Source: Prorocentrum cordatum (taxonomy: Eukaryota; Sar; Dinophyceae; Prorocentrales; Prorocentraceae). Taken from it: a stretch of DNA of 64,000 nucleotides. Positions 41,780 to 52,029 of this stretch are shown in pieces. Within the stretch, counting starts at the first letter, position 1. Every line of letters begins with the position of its first letter. The stretch spans positions 550,405 to 614,404 of the forward strand of contig CAUYUJ010021137.1 of NCBI GenBank assembly GCA_963575745.1, in the 5' to 3' direction. A model generated the notes under the pieces. That model saw nothing but the letters and a program-made list of their open reading frames with translations. It had not been told where the DNA came from and made no database searches. A program made the position numbers and the translations under genes.

Positions 41780-43290
41780 AGCAGCCACGACGACGACGAC
41801 TACGACAACAACAACACCAACAATGATACCAACAAGATCACCACCTTTAGCAACAACACCAACAACGACAACAACACCAACAGCAACAACGATAACACCA
41901 ACACCAACAACCACGACGACGACTACGACGACAACACACCAACAACACCAACAGCAACACCAACACCACCAACACCAACACCAGCAACAGCAACACCAAC
42001 AACAAACACCACGACTACGACGACTACGACAACAAGACCACCAACAACACCAACAATAACACTCATCAACACCAACACCAACAACAACAATACCACCAAT
42101 AAAAAACACCACCAACAACACCAACAGTAACAACCACGACTACGAGTACGACAACAACACTACCAGCAACACCAACAACAACACCAACAACACCAGCAAC
42201 ACCAACAACGCCACCACCACCAACACCAACAACAACACCAGCACCAACAGCAACACCCAGGCCAACAGCAATCTCAAAATCAACAGCAACAACACCCATA
42301 ACAGCAGCAGCAACACCACCAACGACAGTAACACCAACACCAACAACCACGACGTCGACGACGACTACGACAATTCCAACACCATAACCAACAATTACAC
42401 CACCAGCAACAACACCAACACCACCACCATATACAACAGCAGCAATAACAGCAATGACAACACCAACAACAACACACACACAACACCAACAACAACCACA
42501 ACAACAACAACAACGACAACACCACCACCAACAACAACAATACCCACGCCAATACCACCAACACCAACAACAACCACCACCACCAACAACACCATCAGCA
42601 ACAACAGCGACGTCGACGACGACGACTACGACGACAACACCACCAACAACAACACCAGCACCAACAACAGCAACGCCAACAGCACCACCAACAACAACCA
42701 CGACGGCGACGACGACGACGACTACGACAACAACACCACTACCAAAAAGACTAACAACAACACCAACAATAACATCAACAATAGCAAGAACCGCAACAAC
42801 AACACCAACAGCATCATCTACAACAACCACGACGACGACGACTACGACAACAACACCACCAACACCAACAACACCAACAGCACCAACAATAATCACAACC
42901 ACAACAACAACCCAAAAAACAATACCAACCACAACGAGCACGACGACGACTACGACTACGACAACGACAACACCACCAACAACATCACCAACAGCAGCAA
43001 CATCAACAACAACACCAGCAACATCAACAACAACACCAACAACAACACCAACACGAACAGCAGCAACACCAACAACAACAACAACCGCCACGACGACGAT
43101 GACGACTACGACAACAACAACACCGCCAACAACAACACCAAAACTATCAACACCAACAACAACCACAACACAATCAACACCAACAACCACCACGACGACG
43201 ACAACTACGACAACACCAACACCAGCAACAACAGCCACAACACCACCACCAACAACAGCAACACCAACGACAACTACAACCACAAGGGAC
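41780..43290. repeat. 1.5-kb CAA/CAC triplet block with periodic ACG islands
   Basis: Nearly all sequence is ACCAAC/ACAACA triplets. About eleven islands of the type CCACGACGACGACTACGAC (for example near 41790, 41911, 42350, 42700, 42830, 42938 and 43190) interrupt it at roughly 90-260 bp intervals. This higher-order pattern implies amplification of a ~100-bp unit. The 548-codon Val/Gly-rich minus frame across it is a repeat artefact. Confidence 0.9.
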
Positions 43291-43299
43291 CGCTCCGCT

Positions 43300-43928
43300 C
43301 CCCAGGAGGCCCCCGCCCCCGCCTCTCCTCCCTCCGTCCCGCCTCGCCTCCTTTTCCTCCCCAGATCCGACGTTGCGAACGAAAAATCGCGGCATCGCGA
43401 ACAGTCACGACCGGAGCCCTGGCCCCTATCCTTATGCGTCATGTTTCGAGCCGGGTCGACCTGTGATGGTCCCCCCGAAGCACGGCGAAAGCGCCCGTGG
43501 TCGAAGAATTGCAGCGCCCGGCTCTGAGGGTCTACCCCGCCCCCCCCGCGTCCCTTTCCTCGCCCCGCCCCGCCCCGTCTCGCCTCCTCTCCCCCCGCCC
43601 CACACTTTGTCAGGACCTTGGAGGGCTTGGGCTTACCCTTGCCCCCTTTCTTGGGCTTTTGGGCCGGAGCCGTATGAGCGACGCAGATAAAGGGGGTCGT
43701 CTGCGCCGACATTCGTGCGTAAGTTGCTCGTGTAAGGCCGCGCGTAAGCGCCCTCGCTTCAAATGTGGCGTGCCGCGCGGTCGGCCCGCGTAAGCCGCCG
43801 CGTAAGGTTGCTGTGCCATCTCGCGTAAGACAGGTTTTCTATCGCCGCCCATATGTGCTCGACCCCCGCATCTGTCCTCTCACCGAAGGGCTTTCGTGGA
43901 CCGTTAATCCGATCCGGTCCTCTCCGCC
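43300..43928. other. No gene; CGCGTAAG-rich stretch
   Basis: Pyrimidine-rich DNA (43310-43365 and 43535-43610) is followed by six GTAAG motifs, mostly as CGCGTAAG, between 43719 and 43829. No coding sequence is recognised. Confidence 0.4.
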
Positions 43929-44124
43929 TCTGGGGAACGGAGGGGGGAGGGAGGGAGGGGGAGGGAGGGTGGAGAGAGGGAGGGGGGGGGGGTGGAGGGG
44001 TGGAGGGAGGGAGGGAGGGGGGAAGGGAGGGAGGGTGGGCGGGGGGGGGGGAGGGGGACGGGGGGAGGAGGGAGGGAGGGAGGGAGGGTGGGGGGGGGGG
44101 GAAGGGGGAGGGGGGAGGGGGGAC
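43929..44124. repeat. G-rich (GGGA/GGGGGA)n tract left of the copia element
   Basis: About 190 bp of plus-strand purines, mostly G-runs separated by A or T. It ends five bases before the LTR at 44130. A similar tract lies on the other side of the element (54276-54470). Confidence 0.9.
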
Positions 44125-44129
44125 TGAAA

Positions 44130-44430
44130 TGTTTGTAGCTAGCGAACCCGCATCCTTGAGCATTCGTATGGTTTTCAGTCCGAGCATGCTTGCTATTGAC
44201 TGCCAGCTAAGATTTCCATCTCTGAACAGATATAACACTTGATCTTAGTCAAGGGGGGTCTCCAACACACATAAATGTCACTCTCATTATACTCTCTAGG
44301 AAACTCTGTGCCAGAAAGTCGCAAAGAGGCCCCGCGGTGCCTAGAGCACGCTACATTCTCGTCGGAGGTGTATGTCAGTACACACCGCAGTGAATATGTA
44401 CATGAGTACATACCACGGTGAAGTTGAACA
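44130..44430 (-). repeat. Copia 3' LTR (~301 bp)
   Basis: Matches 53975-54275 over its whole length with scattered substitutions. On the minus strand it starts TGTTCAAC and ends CTACAAACA, giving TGTT...AACA termini. A TATAATG stretch lies mid-LTR (about 44293-44305). 44224-44252 resembles U2 snRNA. The flanking five bases TGAAA (44125-44129) are not repeated at the other end. Confidence 0.9.
44224..44252 (-). other. U2 snRNA-like segment within the copia LTR
   Basis: On the minus strand, 29 bases beginning TTGACTAAGATCAAGTGT match the U2 snRNA segment TTGGCTAAGATCAAGTGT and the following TATCTGTTC at 26 of 29 positions. Two of the three differences fall in the branch-site-pairing GUAGUA (here GTTATA). 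The 5' LTR counterpart (54069-54097) and a loose copy at 54328-54381 are less similar. No Sm site or U2 3' half follows, so this is not a U2 gene. Confidence 0.55.
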
Positions 44431-44694
44431 TGTATATACATCGCAGTGAAGTCGATGTCCAACTTATCATGTATCAAACAACTCGTTGTGGTATCTGACA
44501 ACACCAATTCTCGGAGCGAGATATCTGTAATATCAGGAGCTCCCCAATACATGTTGACACATACAAATGCAGCGTAGTATACAGGTATATCAGAACCATC
44601 CATCTCGGTTTCCCGCACTAGTCGAACCTCTGGATGCTTTCCAGGTCTGACTCTGAAAATGCGCTCGGTCGATGTGATAACTGCTTGCAGGTAG

Positions 44695-45683
44695 TTACAC
44701 TTTCGCAATGCCCGTCGTCAACAAGTACATGGGCTGAGGAACGACTCCTGGTTTCGTCAGCGCGTCACTCAGCATTACGTCCGTCGGAATGTGTATGGTA
44801 TATCGCACTCGTCCTGTCATCCGCTCTTCTCTCAGAGCCATGATTGCCAATCTTTGCTGTCGGTCTTGAGGGACTCCTTTCAAGCCCGTCACCAGCTCGA
44901 ACATGTCTTTGCAGTCGGTGAGATGATCAATGGGCAGTCTGTACTGGCCTGAGTTGCTCATCTCGATGAGTACCGTGATCATCTGATTGGTCGTACACTT
45001 CAGAACAACGTACATCTGAATCAACCTCATAGCTACCATATGCGCTCCTGAGACCACAGCCAATCCGCAATCGGTCTTACACATGGAGGTGGAATGCGCA
45101 ACCTTCTTCGCCTTGCTGCTGGTAGCCATGAACACGTGACACTTACCAGAGAGCGCCGTAGCATCAAGAAGAAGATGAGACCTGTCAATACGAAGCTCCG
45201 TGTCCTCAATCAGAAGCACGAACTGGCCCTCTTGAGGATCGACCGAGGTTTTGTCATAAGGTTGGCGTCGCCCACAGCTCGCAAACAGAAGGGTGGTGTC
45301 AGAAACGGATAGTGCAATCCAACTAAAGTCGTGTCACTCTGAGCTCGCTTGAGTCGTTTTTTCGCCCTCTGGAGGTGCACGATCCTCGGTTCATCATTGA
45401 AGCCCTGCAACTGGGTCACCTCCGTCATGATGTGGATATTGCACTGGCATGAGAACAGCATCGAAATCAGGATACTTGTGAACCCATGAGCATGCACTCC
45501 TGTCACCATCTTATCATCAACTCCTTCAGGTACTTGGCAAAAGGGTATCTTGCTCAGGTGGTCGATCTGCTGCAAAAGTATCGTGCCGTCTTTCAGTCTT
45601 GAATACTGTGCACCACTGTGGGTGAACGGAAGCTGCTGTCTTTCACCGTTCCATATTTGGCCTCCAGCTGTCAAAGGAAGCAT
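44695..45683 (-). pseudogene. Copia RT C-terminus and RNase H region
   Basis: The minus frame 45683-45210 carries THSGAQYSRLKDGT...MTEVTQLQGFNDEPRIVHLQRAKKRLKRAQ. This corresponds to the copia connection region before RNase H, where the usual LLGxLxYL segment is altered. The frame 45219-44695 then carries SSKAKKVAHSTSMCKTDCGLAVVSGAHMVAMRL (RNase H core), DHLTDCKDMFELVTGLKG, and IHIPTDVMLSDALTKPG, which is the ADxLTKP C-terminal signature of copia RNase H. A frameshift lies near 45215. It ends 265 bp before the 3' LTR. Confidence 0.85.
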
Positions 45684-45725
45684 TCGAGGTGCCTAGAGCG
45701 GCCGATTGACATGAGGTGGAGGTCG

Positions 45726-46962
45726 TCAGAATGCGGCTACATCGTCAATGGAGCGTGCCTGTTGTGCTCGATCTCGGATCTTGTCAGGCAAGTCGGCATG
45801 CGTCCAGTAGACTCGGGGGTGGACAGAACCCCCAACAGTGACACGTCGATTAGTGAATTGCCCTTTTTCGGTTCTCGAGAGGGCGCCGCGGCCGTTACTT
45901 TCCAGGCTTGCGCCCGCCAGGTTTGGGCCCGAGGTCGTTTTCACTAAACCATGTTTTACTAAAGGGAGGTCTGTCCATCCCCGATAGACGAAGTTCTCGT
46001 CCCACAGGCTCACTCTGGCACGAAGAACGTCCAGTAGATATAACGTCAAAGCCACTTGCCAGAGGTGAGGCGCGCCAACCAATCCGTGCATTGGCTTGCG
46101 CAACTCCAAGGCAAATCGCTCGACGTCCCATTCTTTCACGTGGATCCCGCTGCCGGGAGCGGGCATTCGCCGGGGGGGCCAGGAACGCCTTCCGCACCGT
46201 CTAGCAGTTGATCTTCAACTCCTTCGCTCGACGCCTGATCTCATCGAAGCTCAGGCCCTGCAAGAACGCCGTGCTGATGTCCCAGCCCTCGAGCTCGAAG
46301 CCTTCGTGAACCTGTGCGGTCGAGACGATGAGCTTCTGGCTCAGTCTACTTGCCGTACTCGAGTGACGCTGGATCTCGTGCTTCTGCTTGTCTAGGAAGC
46401 CGCGCCCGCGCAGCCTGCTTTTGACGATCCACTCCTTCGACTTGGCGTTGTATTTCCATTTCCGGACCCGCGCCGCGTCGATGGGATTGCTGCTGCCTAT
46501 CGCGCGCCTCGCCTGGCGCGCGAAGACCTTGTGGTCAACGAAGACCCTCAGCTCCCTAAGGTCTCCTTCTTCTACTTTCTGCCAGTTGGTCAGGGCGTCC
46601 TCCTCGTTCAAGTTGTCAGTCTCCTTGACAACGACGTGGCTCTGAAATTCGCCAGCGCGCATGCAGAATAAGAAGCAGCAACTTTGCTTCCGTGGACCCT
46701 TGATTGTCCACAGGCCCTGAGAGGAACTCCACGGAAGTTCGCCATTCTGGATGCTTGTCAAGCGTGAGCGTGGCTCCGCATCATCTTCGAGGAGATTGGA
46801 AATAACATCGTCCATGTAAGACTCCTCTAGCTTGTTGATCTTGTCCTCTTCGCCGCTGCGCCAGTTGATCGCGCTATTGTAGGTGTTGCGACGAGCGAAG
46901 AGGTCTCCATCTTGTATCGGAAAATTATCTTTGGCCTCCGCGTCCTCCTCAGCGCGATCCAC
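45726..46962 (-). pseudogene. Copia reverse transcriptase (RVT_2-type)
   Basis: The minus frame 46962-46201 reads ARQARRAIGSSNPIDAARVRKWKYN, VKSRLRGRGFLDKQKHEI, RHSSTASRLSQKLIVSTA and FELEGWDISTAFLQGLSF. The last is RT motif A with the catalytic Asp. A stop at 46201 and a frameshift then give FALELRKPMHGLVGAPHLWQVALTLYLLDVL (about 46133-46040), the LxKPxYGLxDAPxxW motif of copia RTs. The YxDD motif expected next is not recognisable. This RT copies the element RNA into DNA in virus-like particles. Here it is inactive. Confidence 0.88.
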
Positions 46963-47049
46963 GATGTTGCTGAGCTCTCTCTCTAGGTTGCCCGTGGTGT
47001 TCTGCTCGGGCGCTGGCGCCAGCTGCTCGGGAGGTGCCTGATCTTGCAG

Positions 47050-48216
47050 GGGTTAATGGTCTTCAGCAACCTCAGGAACTTGGGTAACCGGTGCCTGTTG
47101 ATTTGCCAGCGGAATCGGTTCATGATGTTCCATCTCGTCAACACGCTGGCGAGGATACCTTGGCCCCGAGCTGATCGTGCTCGTCTCTGCCGCGTCTTGA
47201 TGAGAACGCTTGTCCAGAGTAATCCTGTCGTCTGCAGTTGCGTCGCCTGCTTGAGCCGCCTGCTCGTCTGCCTGCGGCGCTGGCTCGGCGCGCCTTGACC
47301 TCGAGCGGTCTTCGGCGGCGCAGCGGTGCCGGCTGCACTGGGACAGGCTGTTCTGGAGCAGGTGGTTGTGGAGGTGCCTGTGGAGCCGGAGCAACTTGAG
47401 ATTCTCGTTCTTCCATGATCTTACCCAGCTCTCTTTCCAGGTCGTCATTGTTGTCCATGCTCAGATCATGATCAGACTCGTCAGGTATAGGGTGCATGTG
47501 CATGTCTTCATTTCCTGCCGCCGGAGCTCTTGGCCGTCCCTGTACTGCCGGTCCTGCCTGCTGTAGTGCTGAGTCCAGTCGCGCAACAGGTGGATCCACC
47601 TGTGGTTGAGGCGCTGGCTCAGCAGGTGGATCAGGAGAGGAAATAACACTCAGACGCAATTAACCGTCGACTCCCAGGAAAATATGGGAAAATATTGGAA
47701 GTGGGGGGGAAAACAAAAACCCAGAACATATGGGAAAATATGGGGACTATTTTTATTTGTGTGTATTTATTTGTGTGTCCTGGGGCCCCTTCATGGTTGA
47801 GGCGCTGGCTCAGCAGGTGGACCAAGAGATGGCTTCGTGAGAGTCTCGTTCAGTCGGCTCCTCTCGGCGGGTGGCCCAGCAGCCGTTGCATCCATCCAGT
47901 CGTCCAAGTCGGCTAGTGAGCCGATCATGTCCGCCACGTCGCGGCCCGCCTCTCGAATTCTGTCCAGTACTGCTTCAGTGTGAGAAAGGTCCTCCACGTC
48001 TGGCACTCGATGCTCGTTCAGCCAAGGATCGGACAGATCTGGCATCGAGTAGAGCATGAGGAGTGACGTGTTCTCCCACTTGAGAGTCGCCAGACCGTTG
48101 ATGACCGCGCCTGTGCTCGGGTCCACCTCGAAGGTAAAGTTGTTGGTGTGGTCATTCCTTTCCCACAGCGTCAGCAGACCACACTTGACTCCAGATAGTG
48201 ATGGGATCCGTCGCAA
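47050..48216 (-). pseudogene. Copia integrase-RT linker, Gln/Pro-rich, with an AT-rich insertion
   Basis: The minus frames carry PPAEPAPQP repeats and a long Gln/Pro/Ala-rich, acidic linker (APAPQAPPQPPAPEQPVPVQPAPLRRRRP). TGGTTGAGGCGCTGGCTCAG and the eight bases after it are identical at 47603-47630 and 47794-47821. The 163 bases between are AT-rich, contain ATATGGGAAAATAT twice, and break the frame. The copy at 48216-47791 continues KCGLLTLWERNDHTNNFTFEVDPSTGAV upstream. Confidence 0.6.
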
Positions 48217-48489
48217 TGATGCGCCATATGATGCCGTCGATGCACTTCAGCTGGAAGACAGGCTTGTACGTCATCATGCTCAGCTTCCAGGGCTGAAGGA
48301 TCACCAGGGATTTGACATCCGGCATGCCAACTTGGCCAACTGTCTTGCCGAGTCGTGTCACTTGTCCGTAGATGCTGCCGTCGACGATGTCCATCAGCAT
48401 CCTGAAGGTGTCGAGATTCTTATTTTCCTCAAGAGCAGGAGCTGAGGATTGGGAAGCCCAGAATCCGACTAGATGCTTTCGTGCGTGCC

Positions 48490-49516
48490 TTACAGGAAGT
48501 ATATATATGGTATTCCATTCCAAACAATGATAGCCGTGCCCTCTGAGATCTTTACCAACTCCGCAGGGCCGCGCCAGCCCGACTGGTCCTTGCGCTCGGG
48601 GACCCTGTGGATGTCCACGCTGTCGCCTACCTTGAGCTGGTCTTGAGGGCCGTGCTGCTGTGCGCGTGTCCTGTTTGCTCGTGCAATTCTGTCCTCGACG
48701 ATCGCGCGCGCCATCTCTGACTGCGCGAGGAGGCGAAGCCTGGCTGCTGCCTCGAACGGGTCCGGGCAGCTCCAAGGTGGTGGCCTCTAGGTCATGGTAA
48801 TTAGTCGTTCGGCGTCAAGCCCAAGACCACTTGAGACGCCGTCTGACCGCCGTAGCTGACCATGCTGTTCGAAACCATGGCCGCCTCCTGCACCAGCTCG
48901 ATGTCGGATGCCTCAAAGCCCTGCATGGCGCGCCTCCGCTTGAGCTTCATGGCGCGCAGCCGTACTAACTGAATCCATCTCTCCACGAGGCCTGTCGTGG
49001 TGTGATCGTCGATCCCAGCATATTGCCTCGTGGATGTTCATCTTGTCGCACGTTCTCGAACTCAGATCTGATGCCAGTCCACCTTCCTGGTCGAGAATCA
49101 TCGCCTGCATCGGCCCGAAATATCGGGTCCAGCATTGCATGATGGTGGTCAGCAGCTCCTTGGGTATACGATCTGCAAGAACGTCCGCCACTTTATATCG
49201 AGAGAGTCCGTCAATCATGAGAAGCCACCAGCTGTACTCGATGATTGAATCAAAGTGGAACGGTGATTCCTGCGCGAGGCTTTGTCTGTGGCCGAGCGTG
49301 ATCTGTGCAAATCGCACAGGCTAAACGCACCATGGTGATGACTCCAGCCAAGGTCTTGGTCCAACAGTCCGCGCTCTTGAGAAACACAATCACGTCCGGC
49401 ACAGGCGCGTGCCAGAATCTGATGTGGAAACTCAGCAGCAGACGCAGGATCTCCTTCCGATCTGTGGCTTCCTTGAGCCGAGAGACCATCTTGCTCAGGT
49501 CGAAGTTCGGCTTCAC
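48490..49516 (-). pseudogene. Copia integrase
   Basis: Integrase inserts the reverse-transcribed DNA. The pieces read, on the minus strand: the HHCC zinc-binding domain as LRLLLSFHIRFWHAPVPD...LACAIC (49516-49250); the catalytic core with LLMIDGLSRYKVADVLADR (first Asp) and MILDQEGGLASDL (second Asp) in 49317-48913; its end as MERWIQLVRLRAMKLKRRRAMQGF...VSYGGQTASQVVLGLTP (48986-48801, first Glu at the start); and a C-terminal part DSVDIHRVPERKDQSGWRGPAELVKISEGTAIIVWNGIPY (about 48625-48495). Frameshifts separate the parts. D, D and E are recognisable. Confidence 0.85.
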
Positions 49517-49737
49517 CTCATACTCGCAATATAGGGTTCAGATGGGGCCGATTTCTTGACGATCTTCTTCCGGGGTTTCTGATCGTGAGGTTCAGGAGGA
49601 GGAGGTACTTCAACTCCAGGAGCACCTGCAACTAGTTCAGGTGCCTCGGTCGGAGTCGGATCGAGCGGCTTGATGACCGCCTCGTCCTCGTCCTTGGGCT
49701 CCTCCTGGGTTTCCTGCTCTGCTTCGGCCTGAGGCTC

Positions 49738-51948
49738 TTAATCCGCCGGTGCTGCTGCTGGCTCTGGTGGTTCGTCGTCTGGATACTGTGGTACTGCTGG
49801 TTCATTTTGTTTCTTCGGTGCTGGCTTTTGTCCGTCGATCTTTGGTGGTGCTGCATGTGCCAACTGACAGTTTCCCAGCTTGCGCGTATGTTCTGCTTCC
49901 GTCTTGTTGCCCAGTCGATATTTTTCGCAGCCCCAGAATGTCTGCAGCCTCGATATCATCATGATGTCTTTGGTGAGTGCAGCGCAGAAGGACTTGGGAA
50001 AGACTGCAGCTTTGGCCGTGCGCTTGATGCCGTCAACCGCGCCAGTGAGATGACCATGAGCAACTTCGCACCTGCAATGTCTTGTGCTAGCCCGAAGAGC
50101 AAATGTCGCATCCAATCGTGTCCGTTTCCTCACTGGTTCGCCGAGCTTGCACCATGAGAGCATTGGTCGGCCATGAACGTCCTCATGATATCCAGGTCGG
50201 TGATGTTCGTGTAGTCTGATTTGGAAAAGAAATCGCTGCTGTGAGGATTTTCTGCCAGATGGTGTTGCTCGGTGCCAAGTGTCTGTCGAATATCATCGCG
50301 CATAAAGATGATGGCTGGTGCTTGTCCTTTCCTGTCTGCCTCCAGCGCAGCAGTATTCTTTTGCCGGCGGGCGATAGACCATGGCGTACAGGTTGGCGAT
50401 CACATTGTAGCACTGATGAAACATCTCTTCCGAAAACTTGCCAAGAACTTCTGATGATGAGAAACTGCCATGTCCGAGCCATCGCGCTAGTCCATTGGAA
50501 ACCCACGATGAGACCCTGCGTGGCCGCGCGACGGCTGAATCTGCTGCTGCCTGACATGCGTTCTTGTACTTCAACGTGGTAGATGCTCATGTGGTCCATC
50601 CAATCCTCGAGATTCTCGGGTGTCACCGCTGGCAGCTGGGTCTCAAAGTAGAACTCCTCAGGCATCGCTCGGTAGTTAGATTCCAAGAACCTCTTGGTGT
50701 TTGTGTTCGTCGTCTTCGGCCAGAGGTTAGCGCCTGTCAATCTTGGCGCCTTCCACAGGCGCCATCTTCTGTTGTGCTCCTTGCTGTCCATGTAGGGGGT
50801 GTACGCGTCGCTCTTGCTGTTCAATGCGGTCTCTTTTCTTGCTCTCATTATACTCTCTGAGGTCTGTGCTTCCTCGTCATGATTCGCTTCGCCATTCCGT
50901 GCACCAGCTCCCGGCTGAGACATCGTCACTATCTTCCCGCTATGCGCTCCACCATGCGAGTCAGGTACATAGGCCCGTAAAGGTGCCGTCTCCATCTCCC
51001 CGGTGGGCTTCGCGCCACGCGAGTCAAGTACGTGGGTGCTCGTTGCCGGGGCTGGTGCTTCGCGCTCGTTGTCCACGCTTGTCATTAGAGCCGTCTCCTG
51101 AGTGAGTGTCGAACTTCTGGGAATATCTCCGTCGGACACCTTGTTTAAGTATGCCCTCGCAGCGTGTCGAAACCGAACTCGTTCTGGGCCGGTGCCAGCG
51201 TCAGGATAATCAACTGTAAACAGGTAGTGACCCGAGTCGGTGTACAGTGCTCTCATGAAGGTCGTCGGTCGAGCCTCGTTTCCAAGTCCATCGAGAGTAT
51301 TGAGAATCATCACGCCTGTTTTGCTCGGCAGGATACCTGTGAGAAGGCCCATCGTGTTATTCATCATGGTGTCTAGCGGCATGAGCAAGGGGCAGCGACT
51401 GCCACTTCCTCCGGGCATGTCCATCGTGAAACTCGCGTTCGGAAGCGCAGTCAAGTTGAGAGGTAGCTTGCCCAGACCCATGGAAGGATTCGGTACGCCG
51501 TCTATGCCCGACAACTTCGCCGCCGATGGTTTGACTTCCAGGCTTTTGCTGCGAGGCCACAGCAACGCCTGGCATATCTCCCGCAACGTCTCGGTACCTC
51601 CCAGACCTTCGGCCGCACCTGGGTCGATGATGATGCCACGTCGTTTATCGCCGCGAACTGTGTGATCTGCCATCGTACTCAATTCATGGGATCATCATCT
51701 TCGTGAAATATATGCTGACTCAACAACGCTGTGTGCATGATATCTGCGAAAGAACCTTTTGAAGGTGATCCCGTCGGTGCCGGTGTATTCGTTGAGGTCG
51801 GTGGTTGAGTGGATGATCGGCCCGTTGGTCGCTCATCCTCGTCGTCAATTGATGGCCTGCTCGAGCGTTGGGGCAAGTCGAAAAGGAATCCCGTCGCAGT
51901 AGGTACTGAAGATGTCACCGTGCACTGCCGGCTGATGTAAAGGGCCAC
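49738..51948 (-). pseudogene. Copia protease region and pol N-terminal extension
   Basis: The minus frame 51682-50183 (499 codons) begins near MADHTVRGDKRRGIIIDPGAAEGLGGTETLREICQ. IIIDPGAAEGLGG fits a retropepsin-like active site (D-x-G-A) followed by the ETL segment. Further on, YTDSGHYLFTVDYP and a Ser/Thr-rich part precede RRWRLWKAPRLTGANLWPKTTNTN. The frame 50163-49738 (KIDGQKPAPKKQNEPAVPQYPDDEPPEPAAAPAD) is a Pro-rich linker to the integrase. The protease would cleave the gag-pol polyprotein. It overlaps the upstream gag-side frame (51948-51679) by a few bases in another phase. Confidence 0.7.
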
Positions 51949-52029
51949 TCAGCTTGACGTCGTGTCGGTGCCTCCGCGATGGGGTCCAGGAGTGAAGCCT
52001 TCGGTTTCGACTCTGTCTTGCCACCTTTA

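Noticed and set aside
42066-43712. 548-codon Val/Gly-rich minus frame and 357-codon Thr/Pro-rich plus frame
   Set aside because: Both are translations of the CAA/CAC/ACG triplet block.
43929-44124. Telomeric repeat tract
   Set aside because: The G-runs are irregular (GGGA, GGGGGA) and there is no TTTAGGG-type periodicity.
44224-44252. A genuine U2 snRNA gene
   Set aside because: The match is limited to 29 bases, the branch-site-pairing hexamer is changed, no Sm site or 3' stem-loops follow, and the segment lies inside an LTR that occurs twice.
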